Shown here in pieces: positions 8,653 through 16,637 of a stretch of DNA of 64,000 nt. The stretch lies in the NCBI RefSeq assembly GCF_007830185.1, contig NZ_VLKZ01000005.1, positions 258,716-322,715 on the forward strand, in the 5' to 3' direction. This DNA comes from Halalkalibacter nanhaiisediminis. GTDB lineage: Bacteria > Bacillota > Bacilli > Bacillales > Bacillaceae_D. The notes below the pieces were generated by a model. The model was not told the DNA's origin, searched no databases, and saw only the letters and a program-made list of their open reading frames with translations. The translations under genes were made by a program, and so were the position numbers. How positions within the stretch are numbered: position 1 is the first letter of the stretch; every line of letters begins with the position of its first letter.

Positions 8653-8820
8653 GTGGAAGCCGTATTAAAATCTTTTGAAAAGGTTCCATACGACTATATA
8701 GAGCCAAAATGGAAGGGTGCTATTCAAGAAGTATTGGAAAAGAACATTAAAAAGCGCAAGGAAAAAGCAGCAGGAAAGCAATTGGAATTAGATAAAGAAC
8801 TGAAAGAGTCTTCGAAATAG
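8653..8820 (+). pseudogene. short C-terminal gene fragment, unknown
   Basis: 55 codons from a GTG at 8653 with no ribosome site (VEAVLKSFEKVPYDYIEPKW) ending in a lysine/glutamate-rich helix. It starts just after the stop of the restriction-like remnant, in a different frame, and looks like a truncated C-terminus, possibly of the same lost gene. It leads directly into the AGGTG site of the next gene. Confidence 0.4.
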
Positions 8821-8831
8821 AGGTGAATTCC

Positions 8832-9029
8832 ATGAACTGTGAATGCGGAGGAATGCTGAACGTTATTGCAGTGGAAGAACCGCCTGACCATTTAACGAAA
8901 GAGCAAAAGTTAATTTACGACCGCGTCTGTGATGTCGAATGTTTGAAATGCGGCAAAATAGTTTATTCACAACCTTACGATTTCGGAAAAACCATTAATG
9001 CTGTAAAAGGAAAAATGAAAAAAATATAA
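8832..9029 (+). CDS. 65-residue zinc-ribbon protein
   Basis: ATG 8832 follows AGGTG with normal spacing. The protein has CECGG at residue 3 and CLKCGK near residue 40, two CxC/CxxC knuckles that would bind one zinc, and a lysine-rich C-terminus. Small zinc ribbons of this kind are common in Bacillus mobile elements. No function can be assigned. Confidence 0.6.
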   Translation: MNCECGGMLNVIAVEEPPDHLTKEQKLIYDRVCDVECLKCGKIVYSQPYDFGKTINAVKGKMKKI

Positions 9030-9085
9030 CTTATTTTTTCTATCTATCAAAAAGTGTAACCAAGAGAGATCGAAGGTTCTCTTGG

Positions 9086-9280
9086 TTACACTTTAATTCC
9101 AAACTTCTTTAATGTTTGTAATAGCACATCGTTTTCTCTTTTATAACCATGTTCGTTCATTACTTCTTGAATATATTGGTGATTAACAAAAGGCTTAGCG
9201 TTCGATTGCATAATAATCTTATCTTTCGTATTGACCTTAACTTTTTTCATCATTCTTCTCGGAAAATAAATAATGGACAA
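9086..9280 (-). CDS. 64-residue small protein, paralogue of its neighbour
   Basis: I use the TTG at 9280, which sits at good distance from AAAGGAGTG; a longer ATG form at 9367 has no site. The C-terminal GYKRENDVLLQTLKK matches GYKRDEDPLLKEIKK of the upstream gene, and FPRRMMKKVKV resembles its ISRPMPKKKRK, so the two are tandem duplicates. Basic N-terminus; function unknown. Confidence 0.55.
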   Translation of the reverse strand: MSIIYFPRRMMKKVKVNTKDKIIMQSNAKPFVNHQYIQEVMNEHGYKRENDVLLQTLKKFGIKV

Positions 9281-9335
9281 GATAATCACTCCTTTAGAGT
9301 ATATCTTGTCCATTTTTATGAATTCCTTTTTTGCT

Positions 9336-9569
9336 TTATGACATTTTAGCGTGATATTTGTGTGCAATTTTTTTAATTTCTTTTAAGAGTGGATCTTCAT
9401 CCCTTTTGTATCCGCTAATTTTCATTTGTTCTTCTACCATTTTTTTTATGCCATCAGCTCGATTAGCGTTGGAGATATTTGTCTTTTGGTCGATTCCCAC
9501 TGTGACTGCCCTAGCATATTTGCGTTTCTTTTTTGGCATTGGACGACTAATTAATATAGTATCAGACAT
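9336..9569 (-). CDS. 77-residue small basic protein
   Basis: The ATG follows a strong AAGGAGG. The protein is basic at the N-terminus (PMPKKKRKYARAV) and ends with a helix carrying GYKRDEDPLLKEIKK, shared with the downstream paralogue at 9086-9280. The pair probably forms a minus-strand operon. No known domain recognised. Confidence 0.6.
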   Translation of the reverse strand: MSDTILISRPMPKKKRKYARAVTVGIDQKTNISNANRADGIKKMVEEQMKISGYKRDEDPLLKEIKKIAHKYHAKMS

Positions 9570-9609
9570 AGCATTCGACCTCCTTACTTTATTTTACCAC
9601 GTACTGCCT

Positions 9610-10557
9610 TTACGAAACAACTGAATCCTCAGTTTCTTCATCATCTGATAACACAATGTTTTCATACCATTGTAAATCTACTAGTTTTTCCATTAGATTA
9701 ATTACTGTTTGCATAAAATCAATGTCTTTCTCTGTGAACTCAATGTCATCTGAATGAATACAAAGGATATAAAAGGCATTTCGTTGGCTATCAATATCAA
9801 AAGGAGCAGTAGCAAACGCTATTGTGCCTTTCCAAACATAACTTTTTCCATCTCGAATGACATTCAAACAGGCTTCTTTCATTTCATTTTGTAACTCACT
9901 TACATTTTGTTTAGCTTCATTAACGTCATTGCTTTTAACATCTTCTAAGTGAAATTTCAAAGCAATTTTTGATTCGCTTGAGGCATAGGCTGATTTGATT
10001 GTGTCTAACGTGGCAATTAACAGAGCGCTAGTGTCAATGGAATATTTTCCATCATTTAATACGATTACAGAAGTCAATGTTTCTTCATAATATTTCTCAG
10101 ATATAATCACTTTCATGATGTTTTCACGTATAGATGATACTTCGTTAAGAAGTATCATGTTATCCACTGCTTCCTGTACTTTTTCATTAAACTCTGCACT
10201 TACTCCGAATACAGAAAACTTCTTAATACCATCAAACGAAAATGGAAAAGTTGCTAGTATCCAAATGACTCCAACCATTGATAAAGTACCCACATAAATT
10301 AATAAATGGAGTATGGCTTTATTAGTTAGTACATATTGAAGTACCGTTTGATCACCAATAGGATTAGGTTTCGCAATTGCCTCTAGATTCACAAAAAGAA
10401 TGATTAATGCGATACACAAAAGTATGGAGGGAACGACATATTTAAAGTACTTGCTGTTCTTCTTTTTTATGTATTTATTGATGGCTTGGTTTCCAACAAA
10501 AAAAAGCGTCCCAATTATAGCTCCTCCTATGAGAAAGCCTGTCCAAAACGAGTTCAT
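9610..10557 (-). CDS. membrane protein with cytosolic GAF-like domain
   Basis: 315 residues. Three hydrophobic segments at about 5-25, 40-60 and 85-105 anchor it. The remaining 200 residues are soluble and resemble a GAF-type sensor fold (FATAPFDIDSQRNAFYILCI, then FTEKDIDFMQTVINLMEKL), with a short coiled coil before it (AKQNVSELQNEMKEACLNVI). There is no attached kinase or cyclase, so the output would be by protein contact. Phage-defence and stress-sensing proteins of this layout exist, but the role here is not known. Confidence 0.6.
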   Translation of the reverse strand: MNSFWTGFLIGGAIIGTLFFVGNQAINKYIKKKNSKYFKYVVPSILLCIALIILFVNLEAIAKPNPIGDQTVLQYVLTNKAILHLLIYVGTLSMVGVIWILATFPFSFDGIKKFSVFGVSAEFNEKVQEAVDNMILLNEVSSIRENIMKVIISEKYYEETLTSVIVLNDGKYSIDTSALLIATLDTIKSAYASSESKIALKFHLEDVKSNDVNEAKQNVSELQNEMKEACLNVIRDGKSYVWKGTIAFATAPFDIDSQRNAFYILCIHSDDIEFTEKDIDFMQTVINLMEKLVDLQWYENIVLSDDEETEDSVVS

Positions 10558-10721
10558 AAAGAGTTCCCCTTATTTTTTTTTCATTATATCATGTAGGTTG
10601 TTCATAATTTAGTTCAAATTAAAAATTTTTCCAATTAAAATTACAGTGAAATGTCAGAATTACTGGACGAAATTCACCCATGAGACAAGCACGACTCGCA
10701 TAGGATGTACAGAGGTGAGTC

Positions 10722-10877
10722 ATGGTGAATCATAAAAAGCCACCTGTGTTTCGGCTAGTACCTCACATCGCAAGTGACGAGGAGAAAGAGCGGGCAGAAC
10801 AGGTGAAACAAGAAATACTCACCTTTCTCCTCCGAAAAGTGATGGATAACGAAAAGCCTAATCAGTCACATGATTAG
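10722..10877 (+). CDS. 51-residue small soluble protein
   Basis: ATG 10722 follows GAGGTGAG. The protein begins MVNHKKPPVFRLVPHI and has a charged helix (EEKERAEQVKQEILTFLLRKV). Its last codons lie inside the terminator hairpin that follows. The good ribosome site and terminator support a real gene. No function recognised. Confidence 0.5.
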   Translation: MVNHKKPPVFRLVPHIASDEEKERAEQVKQEILTFLLRKVMDNEKPNQSHD

Positions 10878-10883
10878 GCTTTT
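10852..10883. terminator. bidirectional terminator
   Basis: A perfect 13-bp stem, AAAAGCCTAATCA with TGATTAGGCTTTT, and a 6-base loop. It overlaps the stop of the 51-residue gene and serves the convergent toxin-like gene. Confidence 0.85.
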
Positions 10884-10884
10884 C

Positions 10885-11229
10885 TTAATTAGAATCATAT
10901 TCATCGTATGGATCATTCTCGCCGAAAAAGACTTTTAACGCCCATCCTGTACTAGCGTAGAAACAAGCATCCACTAACACGAGGTTCTGCTCTTCTAATA
11001 TCTCATACACACAAATGGCATTCCCTATTTTAATCCAATCGTACCCGTTGAATTCAAATCCTGGATAATCGGCAGTACCCCAAGAATTTTTACGAGGATT
11101 TTCAGATAATAATAATTTGGATTGTCTAAAAACACGTTTGGAATCTACTTTGTATTTCACCATATCCGCTAAAGATAATCTTGCTTCACGATCCCACTTT
11201 ACGTTAAATGGTATTTTATCATTTGGCAT
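10885..11229 (-). CDS. RelE/ParE-like toxin candidate
   Basis: 114 residues. The layout (FNVKWDREARLSLADM, then a charged helix, then GFEFNGYDWIKIGNAICVYEI and a final β strand LVLVDACFYAST) fits the small β-sheet toxins of the RelE/ParE superfamily. Its ATG overlaps the end of the upstream partner by 11 bases, the usual antitoxin-first order. The C-terminal tail is very acidic. Classical RelE catalytic residues cannot be assigned by eye. Confidence 0.5.
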   Translation of the reverse strand: MPNDKIPFNVKWDREARLSLADMVKYKVDSKRVFRQSKLLLSENPRKNSWGTADYPGFEFNGYDWIKIGNAICVYEILEEQNLVLVDACFYASTGWALKVFFGENDPYDEYDSN

Positions 11230-11548
11230 CTAAGTTAACCTCGTCCACCAATCGGTCAAAATCTTCTTCATCATCACTATATGATGATAAGTCAGAATCT
11301 CGATTAGCTCTTGCTTGGCGGAGTTGTCTTAATACCTCCTCGTTTTCAAAAACAGCTTTTGTCATCCTAGCTTTTTGAGCAACTGAAAAATCATCTTTCT
11401 CACCGCTGCTTAAATTGATGACGGAATAATTAGTGTGTTCCAGTTCCTTGTTGATGACAGTAACAAACTCCTCAACGGCATCCAATGAGTTCTCTTTTAG
11501 CATTTCTTTTACAAAATCATGAATCTTGCCTTTTTTAACTGGTTCCAT
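11219..11548 (-). CDS. antitoxin-like partner protein
   Basis: 109 residues, highly charged, with an acidic C-terminal tail (SDDEEDFDRLVDEV) as expected of a flexible toxin-neutralising segment. It starts at an ATG behind AAGGAAGGTGATG and is coupled by overlap to the downstream toxin-like gene. No helix-turn-helix is evident. Such modules often stabilise mobile elements. Confidence 0.45.
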   Translation of the reverse strand: MEPVKKGKIHDFVKEMLKENSLDAVEEFVTVINKELEHTNYSVINLSSGEKDDFSVAQKARMTKAVFENEEVLRQLRQARANRDSDLSSYSDDEEDFDRLVDEVNLDAK

Positions 11549-11738
11549 TCTACATCACCTTCCTTATCTAATAGTATAGCATGTAAAGATTTTTTATCGG
11601 AAAATTGCTACATCCTTTTTCTCTTTATAACAATTACAAAAAGAAAGTCAATAGGATAAACTTGGAATAAACTGTGCGTTGATAGTCTGTAAGCTTTGTG
11701 TTTACAATAAAGTATATTAAGACGAAACACGAAAGGTT

Positions 11739-13382
11739 GTGAAACCAAACATGTATTATTGTGCCATCTATCCCAGGGTGTCCACAGGACTGCAAGTCAC
11801 CGACGGAACGAGCTTAGATGGACAAACGAAGCTTTGTCTGGAAAAAGCGAAAAGTTTAGGCTACACCGACAGCCAAATCAAGATTTACCGTGAAGAAGGC
11901 TATTCAGGAGAAGACATTGACATTCGTCCTGCGATGACCAAACTAAGGGAAGATGTCGCATCAGGGATCATTAAACACGTCATTGTCCAACATCCTGACC
12001 GTCTTTCCCGTGATATGACAGATAAACTGATCATATGCCGAGAGCTTGAGAAAAACGGCTCAGAGCTCATTTTCACGGACACGGAGTTTACCAAAACTCC
12101 TGAGGGCATTCTTTTCTTTAATATTATCAGTGCGATTGCCGCCTATGAGTTGGCGCTTATCAAGAAACGTACCGTGAGAGGGCGTTTACGAGCGGTTGAA
12201 AAGGACAAAAAGATCATGCCGATGAGAACAGCTCCATACGGGTATGACCTCGTAGACGGGAAATTAAGCATTAATACAGAAGAAGCCGAGTTTGTCCGAA
12301 AGATTTATCACTGGTATGTCCATGATCACCTCACCCTTCGTGAGATTGGTGAAAAACTCTATGAACTTGGAGCGATACCGAAACGTAAAGAAAGCCGTAA
12401 TTGGAGTGCCTCTTCGATCCGCCGAATTTTATCGAGTGAAATTTATATCGGGAAGTATTATTACAACCGCCGTAAATCACAGAAAGTAAAAGGTTCTGTC
12501 ACCGCTGGGGGAAATCCGAAGAAAAAACTTGAAATGAGAGACGAGGAAGATTGGATACTCGTTGAAGTGGATGCCATTGTTGATGAAGTGTTGTTTGAAC
12601 TAGCACAGACGCAGAAAGTCAAGAATACGAAAAAGTCAGGGAATGTGAAAAATGAATACCTGTTAAAGGGACTTATCCGATGTGACACTTGCGGACGCAT
12701 CTGGCAAAGCACCACCTATAACGGGAGAGCTGATAAGGAAACAGGAGAAAAGAAAAAATACAACGTGTACCGCTGTCCGAATCTCGCACCGAAAAAGTAT
12801 GGACCTGAAATTCAAAAGTGTGAAGTCCCTTCCATAAGGGCAAGTGTATTTGAAGAGTACATTTGGAACTTAGTGGTGCAAAGCTTCTCAAACCCACGAG
12901 ATTATCAAAAGGTATTAGAGGGAGAATCCAATGAGGCATTGGATGATGTTCTAAACGAGATAAAAAATAAGAATAAACAGATTTCGCAAAAAGAAAAGCA
13001 GAAGGAAAAATTAAAAAATTTATATTTAGATGATTTGATTACGCAAGAAGAGTTAAAAAAAGATATGGAAAAAATTAAGAGTGAACTCACGATCCTAAAC
13101 AACGAGTTGCAGAAATATGAGAACATCATATCGGTTCATGAGAAGAATCAATTGACCTTGGAGACCAAACAGGAGATTATCAAAGCGACACAAGGCTTAC
13201 TTCAAAAAGATGGACTCAGCTTCGAGGAGAAACAGTTCATCCTTCATAAGCTGATTGACGAGATTGTCATCCATTATAATGAGGAAAAAGAGTTAGAAGT
13301 AAAGATTATAGGCGTATTGAACACGCTCGATATTTTTGATGAAGTTGACATCGAGTTGAGTACACAACCTCAAGAAATTTGA
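11739..13382 (+). CDS. spoIVCA: large serine recombinase, SpoIVCA type
   Basis: 547 residues. The N-terminal resolvase domain has YPRVST with catalytic Ser15, the [11 protein letters not shown] segment and HPDRLSRD. A recombinase domain follows, then a zinc ribbon (CDTCGRIW … YRCPN … C) and a coiled coil at about 400-470. Its role in the sporulating mother cell is to excise the intervening element and rejoin sigK. The last codons (TQPQEI-stop) run into the attachment site and the restarted sigK frame, so the recombinase is cut off from sigK only by excision. GTG 11739 lies close to AAAGG; ATG 11751 is an alternative start. Confidence 0.92.
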   Translation: MKPNMYYCAIYPRVSTGLQVTDGTSLDGQTKLCLEKAKSLGYTDSQIKIYREEGYSGEDIDIRPAMTKLREDVASGIIKHVIVQHPDRLSRDMTDKLIICRELEKNGSELIFTDTEFTKTPEGILFFNIISAIAAYELALIKKRTVRGRLRAVEKDKKIMPMRTAPYGYDLVDGKLSINTEEAEFVRKIYHWYVHDHLTLREIGEKLYELGAIPKRKESRNWSASSIRRILSSEIYIGKYYYNRRKSQKVKGSVTAGGNPKKKLEMRDEEDWILVEVDAIVDEVLFELAQTQKVKNTKKSGNVKNEYLLKGLIRCDTCGRIWQSTTYNGRADKETGEKKKYNVYRCPNLAPKKYGPEIQKCEVPSIRASVFEEYIWNLVVQSFSNPRDYQKVLEGESNEALDDVLNEIKNKNKQISQKEKQKEKLKNLYLDDLITQEELKKDMEKIKSELTILNNELQKYENIISVHEKNQLTLETKQEIIKATQGLLQKDGLSFEEKQFILHKLIDEIVIHYNEEKELEVKIIGVLNTLDIFDEVDIELSTQPQEI

Positions 13383-13389
13383 AAACACA
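13372..13389 (+). other. attachment site region within sigK
   Basis: The sequence coding K-K-F-E-N-T of sigma-K restarts at 13,372, while the recombinase stop TGA falls at 13,380. The crossover must lie at or just before this point. The core bases cannot be fixed without the other junction. Confidence 0.7.
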
Positions 13390-13887
13390 AGAGAGGACAC
13401 CGAAGATTTAATTTCAATTGGAACGATTGGACTCATTAAAGCGATTGAAAGTTATTCTGAGGGAAAAGGAACGAAGCTAGCAACGTATGCTGCCAGATGT
13501 ATCGAAAATGAAATCCTCATGCATTTAAGAGCGCTGAAAAAAGTAAAGAAAGACGTCTCGCTTCATGACCCGATTGGAACGGATAAGGAAGGCAATGAAA
13601 TTACACTAATAGATGTCCTTCAGGAAGAAGCGGAAGATATTGTGGATGTTATTCAAACGAAAATGGAGAAAAAGCAAATTTATGAGTATATTCATGTTTT
13701 AGATGAACGCGAAAAAGAAGTAATCGTTGGTCGGTTTGGCTTGAATTTAGAAGAAGAGCGAACGCAACGTGAAATTGCTAAAGAGCTTGGCATTTCACGA
13801 AGTTATGTCTCGCGTATTGAAAAGCGTGCTTTAATGAAGTTGTTCCATGAGTTTTACAAGCAGAGTCAGGGGAAGGGAGCGGGGTGA
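13372..13887 (+). CDS. sigK: sigma-K, 3' part (SpoIIIC portion) of the split gene
   Basis: From [17 protein letters not shown] to the end it matches the C-terminal two-thirds of the late mother-cell sigma factor: region 2 ([18 protein letters not shown]), the linker [10 protein letters not shown] and region 4 helix-turn-helix ([24 protein letters not shown]). There is no start codon or ribosome site, so it is silent until the element is excised and joined to the 5' part. After joining it directs coat and maturation genes. The frame is intact, implying the rearrangement still works. Confidence 0.92.
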   Translation, partial: KKFENTREDTEDLISIGTIGLIKAIESYSEGKGTKLATYAARCIENEILMHLRALKKVKKDVSLHDPIGTDKEGNEITLIDVLQEEAEDIVDVIQTKMEKKQIYEYIHVLDEREKEVIVGRFGLNLEEERTQREIAKELGISRSYVSRIEKRALMKLFHEFYKQSQGKGAG

Positions 13888-13963
13888 AAGTGCAGAATTA
13901 ATGAAATTGCTCGTTGCTCATAGTTATTAAAAAATGAACATTGTATTTAACAGGCACTTGAAA

Positions 13964-13998
13964 AAGAAAGTCCATGAGTTTTTCCCGTGGACTTTCTT
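13964..13998 (+). terminator. sigK terminator
   Basis: A perfect 11-bp stem, AAGAAAGTCCA with TGGACTTTCTT, 75 bases after the sigK stop; the T tract is part of the stem. Confidence 0.7.
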
Positions 13999-14002
13999 AA
14001 CT

Positions 14003-14488
14003 GTTGACCCGGAACCAGGTTTGAGAAAAACAATTAGACAACGGGACACAACTGAATTAAGCCTCATAGAAAATGCTAGTAGAGAAAAAAAGCCTATATT
14101 AGCAATTTGTAGGGGAATAGCCATGTTAAATGCGGCTTTAGGTGGAACAGTCATTCAAGATATAGAAACAGAATGAAAGGAACCGATAAAACATTATCAA
14201 ACAGCAGCAAGATCAAATGCCACTCATGATATTTCAATATCCGAAGATAGCCTGTTGTGTGAGATCGTGGGGAGCGCTAAAACTCAAGTCAATAGTATGC
14301 ATCATCAAGCTCTTGGGAAAATCGCTCCTTCCCTTAAAAGCGTGGCTCATGCACCAGATGGAGTAGTAGAAGCGGTAGAGGGTATAGACAGGCAGCAACT
14401 AATGATATGAGGTGTGCAATGGCATCCGGAAGAGATGGCTATGGAAAATAAAATAGTCTTGAAGATATTAAAAAAAGTTTGTAAATGA
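14003..14488 (+). pseudogene. decayed class I glutamine amidotransferase (peptidase C26)
   Basis: One frame carries family motifs in order: REKKPILAICRGIAMLNAALGG with the nucleophile Cys, NSMHHQAL, VEAVEG and GVQWHPEE with the catalytic His, as in γ-glutamyl-GABA hydrolases. It is broken by TGA at 14,174 and at 14,408, and the N-terminal third is missing; the sigK terminator stands where it should be. A dead fragment. Confidence 0.8.
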
Positions 14489-14516
14489 ATGCACAAGAAT
14501 GAAGGAGTTCAATATT

Positions 14517-14621
14517 TCATTTTGATTTATAATTCTTCCGTGCCCATAAAATTAAAGCGAGACATGTTATAAGTAAAAGGCCGATTGAAATAATGAGTAA
14601 AGTAGACATTGAAGAAAACAT
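14517..14621 (-). CDS. 34-residue single-span membrane peptide
   Basis: ATG 14621 follows GAGGTGG. The peptide is one hydrophobic span (LLIISIGLLLITCLALIL) with a basic tail WARKNYKSK. The strong site and clean topology support a real gene. Function unknown. Confidence 0.5.
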   Translation of the reverse strand: MFSSMSTLLIISIGLLLITCLALILWARKNYKSK

Positions 14622-15044
14622 ATATGAACCACCTCGCAATTAGTTTTGTGTTTATTAATGTGTATGTTTATTGAAATTTATGCAAATTAGTTTGGTGCTG
14701 GTTGGTTTAAAACAAACCAGCGTATACCTGTAAAAACGCTTCTAGTGATGTTGAAAAGGTAGTATTTTCTTATATTTTTGGAGGTTAATATTAAAACATG
14801 TAGGAGAGCATCCATATTCGGCGATGCTCTTCTTTTAATATTTCACAGTGTAGGACTTACGTTTTTTGCATGTCAGCGCTCCAAGCTTCACTTGATAAGA
14901 CGAAAAAGAAAAAGGCAGCACCACGTAAGCGTGCGACGACAGGAAAAGCTCGAAAAAACGCATAGAGAAAGAGCATCTTAGTCAATTCGATTCCCATATT
15001 AAAAGCAACGACCACAGTCGTTGCTTTTTCAAATATATCAAGTA
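14622..15044. other. intergenic stretch with a weak basic reading frame
   Basis: It holds an imperfect hairpin near 14,697-14,721 and a 31-codon frame at 14,870-14,965 (+) coding a very basic peptide (DKTKKKKAAPRKRATTGKAR) without a clear ribosome site. The latter may be a gene fragment. It ends with the terminator at 15,001. Confidence 0.3.
15001..15028. terminator. strong bidirectional hairpin terminator
   Basis: A 12-bp stem AAAAGCAACGAC with GTCGTTGCTTTT and a 4-base loop, flanked by A and T runs. It ends the minus-strand gene at 15,045 and any plus-strand transcript. Confidence 0.85.
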
Positions 15045-15203
15045 TTAAAGGGCGAACATCACAATGATAAATAAGACAAAGCTAATGGATCCTAACACTT
15101 TTGCAACGGTCAGACGGTTATCCATTTTGAATAGGCTGGGCTTGTATATGCCAACACCTAATGCTAAGAGCACTAAAAAGAAAATAACTAATAGTACGTC
15201 CAT
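15045..15203 (-). CDS. 52-residue membrane protein
   Basis: ATG 15203 follows GGGAGG. Two hydrophobic spans (VLLVIFFLVLLALGVGI and ILGSISFVLFIIVMFAL-like) flank the short loop KPSLFKMDNRLT. The gene ends 17 bases from a strong terminator. Small Bacillus membrane protein of unknown role. Confidence 0.6.
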   Translation of the reverse strand: MDVLLVIFFLVLLALGVGIYKPSLFKMDNRLTVAKVLGSISFVLFIIVMFAL

Positions 15204-15409
15204 TACGTTGATTCCTCCCAAAATCGTCTATATGCTAAGTATTTGTGAAAAAAATATAGATATTCGCTCGTCTTACATAAATGATTCATTCATTTTTTGC
15301 TTATTCTAATTTAGATAGATGAATGCGCAGTTCTGAGTGTGATTATTTTTAAAATTCTAATTTTATTGGTATGATTAGAATGATTTACATATTAAAGGAG
15401 GTATATGAG

Positions 15410-15970
15410 ATGTATGATGTTACCATTATAGGAGCTGGACCAGCTGGGGCTAGTGCTGCTTTATTTTCAGCAAAGGCAGGAAAGAAAACAGTAGTGCTAG
15501 ATAGTGATCAGAGTATGACAAAACGTGCATGGGTTGAAAATCACTATGGTGTATCAGAAATAACGGGTCCAGATCTTGTCGATATTGGCAAGAAGCAAGC
15601 GGAGAAGTTTGGTGCGGAAATCAAAAAGTGTAAAGTGGAATCAATTCAACAAGACGGTGATGGCTTTAAAGTCGAAACGGACGATGGGGTCTTTGAAAGT
15701 AAGCATGTTATTATAGCAACTGGTGCTTTAGTTGAATTAGCTGAAAAAAGCGGTGTTGAGACGACTGATGGAACAGAGCCAAGAATTAAAAAAATTGTCC
15801 AAGTTGATCACCAAGGAAAAACTAATATAAACGGAATTTGGGCTGCTGGAACATGTGCGGGAGTAAGTGTGCATACTATTATTACAGCTGGTGATGGTGC
15901 GAAAGTGGCGATTAATGTGATTAGTGAATTAAATGGTGAGCGCTATGTTGACCATGATATCCTTAAATAA
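15410..15970 (+). CDS. thioredoxin-reductase-like flavoprotein, short form
   Basis: 186 residues from ATG 15410 behind AAAGGAGG. It has the FAD dinucleotide motif IGAGPAGASAALFSAKAG at the N-terminus and the C-terminal FAD-binding GIWAAGTCAGVSVHTIITAGDGA of the thioredoxin reductase family. The central NADPH-binding domain and the CxxC redox centre are absent (about 310 residues is usual), as in stand-alone NAD(P)/FAD-dependent oxidoreductases of Bacillaceae. It binds FAD; the substrate is unknown. Monocistronic, with a terminator after it. Confidence 0.8.
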   Translation: MYDVTIIGAGPAGASAALFSAKAGKKTVVLDSDQSMTKRAWVENHYGVSEITGPDLVDIGKKQAEKFGAEIKKCKVESIQQDGDGFKVETDDGVFESKHVIIATGALVELAEKSGVETTDGTEPRIKKIVQVDHQGKTNINGIWAAGTCAGVSVHTIITAGDGAKVAINVISELNGERYVDHDILK

Positions 15971-15973
15971 AAG

Positions 15974-16012
15974 AAAGAAGGATCGTGTCTATTGACATAA
16001 TCCTTCTTTTTA
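15974..16012 (+). terminator. terminator after the flavoprotein
   Basis: AAAGAAGGAT pairs with ATCCTTCTTT and T follows; it may also serve the convergent gene. Confidence 0.75.
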
Positions 16013-16026
16013 CTATTGATGAATAC

Positions 16027-16338
16027 TTATGATATTAGTTGGCTTTGTAAATTTGATAAATTTCTTTTCGCATGGTCATAGCTCATTTCTTTTGTAGAAA
16101 GAAAATAGAGATAGGTACTATCAGTTGCTTGTTTTTTTAGCAAATCAAAAAGAGTTGGTTTTTGATATTGAATAATTGTGATGAGCTCAGATGTTGGTAG
16201 GAGAACATTGGTCTTTTTGATCTTTAAAAAGATTTTCAAGAAGTTCTTAAAGACAAAATATGAGCTAGGATCATCAGGGTATTCATGAAGGAGTGAATCG
16301 AATTTCTTAAGAAGAGCATTGAGTTCATAATCATTCAT
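16027..16338 (-). CDS. 103-residue protein of unknown function
   Basis: ATG behind TAAGGAGC. Soluble and helical, rich in Leu/Lys (FLKIFLKIKKTNVLLPTSEL), without motifs I recognise. It stands alone between a flavoprotein terminator and a 300-base gap. Confidence 0.6.
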   Translation of the reverse strand: MNDYELNALLKKFDSLLHEYPDDPSSYFVFKNFLKIFLKIKKTNVLLPTSELITIIQYQKPTLFDLLKKQATDSTYLYFLSTKEMSYDHAKRNLSNLQSQLIS

Positions 16339-16637
16339 AAAAAAAGCTCCTTACCTCTTATTACTGCCTCATAAAAAATTCTCGCCTGAGTAAAAAGAGT
16401 AAAGGAGTTTTTTTAAAGGCAGCTGGCTGACATCGGATGATTCCATTAGTCCCTATAGCTTTGCGTCCTTATTTTTCAATAAGTTTGCCGTTTTTCTTTA
16501 TTTATTAAAATTAAGATAGAAAATGTCGAATATCGTCTATTTTTATTCTTGGGTCTATCATAGTCTTTTTTACGACAAAAATCTACTTTTATGATTGAAA
16601 AAAATCCATATTTTTTGAAAATATGACTTTTTATAGT
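16339..16637. other. intergenic region without visible gene
   Basis: About 300 bases between two minus-strand genes. I see no coding frame or convincing hairpin; it probably carries the promoter of the upstream small gene and the trailer of the SDR gene. Confidence 0.4.

Larger units (their letters stand above)
1..13389. mobile_element. right-hand part of a skin-type element interrupting sigK
   Basis: The sequence left of about 13,380 is accessory. It ends with a large serine recombinase whose stop codon lies within the restart of the sigma-K reading frame (13,372 onward). Known precedent: in B. subtilis the skin element splits sigK and is excised in the mother cell by SpoIVCA, rebuilding the gene. 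Only the recombinase-proximal end is visible. The left end and the 5' half of sigK are not in the window, so the element's total length is unknown and the extent from base 1 is inferred. Cargo includes defence-like genes, small unknown genes and several broken genes. Confidence 0.8.

Noticed and set aside
13372..13887. complete sigma factor gene
   Set aside because: It has no start codon or region 1/N-terminal region 2; the frame opens at the element junction.
14778..14981. plus-strand open frame of 67 codons
   Set aside because: No ribosome site and no family features; it covers the end of a decayed region.
15064..15309. plus-strand open frame of 81 codons
   Set aside because: The opposite strand codes a clean two-span membrane protein with GGGAGG and a terminator, so this is antisense noise.
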